From NCBI GenBank assembly GCA_013696915.1, contig JACCXR010000091.1, positions 1 through 23,511 of the forward strand: a stretch of 23,511 nt of DNA, written 5' to 3'. This document shows, piece after piece, positions 23,162-23,511 of this stretch. The notes beneath the pieces are model-generated. The model did not search any database and was not told the DNA's origin. It worked only from the letters and a program-made list of their open reading frames with translations. The position numbers were made by a program, and so were the translations under genes. Positions within the stretch are counted from its first letter, which is position 1. Each line of letters opens with the position of its first letter. The DNA is from Euzebyaceae bacterium (GTDB lineage: Bacteria > Actinomycetota > Nitriliruptoria > Euzebyales > Egibacteraceae).

Positions 23162-23511
23162 TCACGCCGTTGTGACTCGGCCTGGTAGGGGCGGGCAGAG
23201 GCCGCCATGGGCGAGCATCGCGAGTCCGATGAGCGCTTCGACGGGGCGGAAGCCGAAGGCTCTTCGCATGATCGGCCGCAGCTTGTGGTTCATGCTCTCC
23301 ACGCGTGCGTTGGAAAGCCCGTGGACGAGCGCGGCGTGGATACGGGTCTTGTGCTTGCGGATGGTGCGGGCGAGCTTGACGAACGCGGGCAGCTTCGATC
23401 GTGACGCCCACGCCAGCCACTCGTCGAGCAGCGTGATGGCCTGCTCGGCTGTGTCTTGGTGGAACGCCTTGCGCAGCTGCTCTTATCCGGTCCAGGCGTT
23501 GTAAACCTCGT
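23162..23511 (-). pseudogene. ISL3-family transposase, C-terminal part with in-frame stop
   Basis: On the minus strand from the window edge the frame reads EVYNAWTG, a TAA stop (23485-23483), then EQLRKAFHQDTAEQAITLL, WLAWASRSKLPAFVKLART, IRKHKTRIHAALVHGLSN, ARVESMNHKLRPIMRRAFGF and GLAMLAHGGLCPPLPG, ending at a stop at 23162. This is the C-terminal catalytic region of ISL3-family DDE transposases, including the conserved NARVE segment with the probable catalytic Glu. The N-terminal part lies outside the window. The internal TAA, just before the normally continuous EQLR segment, would truncate the protein, so the copy is probably inactive unless the stop is a sequencing error. It continues past the edge. 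Confidence 0.85.

Noticed and set aside
22808..23208. Minus-strand frames downstream of the transposase
   Set aside because: Two overlapping frames of similar quality, and no family recognised; possibly leftovers of older insertions but unsupported.

Overview
The window is GC-rich, gene-dense DNA that looks like the chromosome of an actinobacterium. The evidence is the gene order (zinc metalloprotease, tilS, hpt, ftsH, fol genes, panC, nadC, coaX, lysS, clpC), many GTG/TTG starts, start codons sitting directly behind TAnnnT boxes, and a decayed GAF-ANTAR gene, a family typical of Actinomycetota. A deep-branching lineage such as Nitriliruptoria is possible, but that is an impression from gene order and I cannot prove it from the sequence.

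Layout. (1) 1-3735, an envelope/stress module: a YihY/BrkB membrane protein (+); a leftward operon of a four-helix membrane protein, a DUF2382 (YsnF-type) protein and a decayed GAF-ANTAR gene; and, divergently, a PRC-barrel/DUF2382 protein. A GTTT-N16-GGGTAT box, like general-stress sigma factor promoters, precedes the leftward operon. (2) 3736-4124 has hairpins but no gene. (3) 4125-9840, conserved housekeeping: small secreted/membrane protein, DUF2342 zinc metalloprotease, tilS, hpt, ftsH. (4) 9928-14375, folate: folE, folP, an NTF2-like gene, csaA, folB, folK. A leftward XRE-regulator/nucleotidyltransferase pair, probably a toxin-antitoxin module, lies between csaA and folB. (5) 14372-17816, cofactors: a DUF2520 Rossmann protein, panC, nadC, coaX, mostly with 4-base overlaps. 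(6) lysS and clpC. (7) 22224-23511: a possible small structured RNA with a very good intrinsic terminator, about 760 bp without a convincing gene, then the C-terminal part of an ISL3-family transposase (-) with an in-frame stop, running off the window edge.

How the genes work together. folE, folB, folK and folP give four steps from GTP to dihydropteroate; the pyrophosphatase step, folC and folA are not here. DUF2520 (a possible ketopantoate reductase), panC and coaX belong to pantothenate/CoA synthesis, and nadC to NAD synthesis; panB, panD, nadA and nadB are not here. FtsH and ClpC are the two large ATP-dependent proteolysis components, and they share an identical 14-base promoter-like block.

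Most of the window is conserved core genome. The less explained parts are the possible RNA after clpC, the toxin-antitoxin-like pair inside the folate cluster, a 62-bp dispersed repeat found just after both ftsH and coaX, the 11-bp inverted repeat before panC, the set of apparent leaderless genes, and the stress operon with its decayed ANTAR gene. I saw no CRISPR array, rRNA or tRNA.
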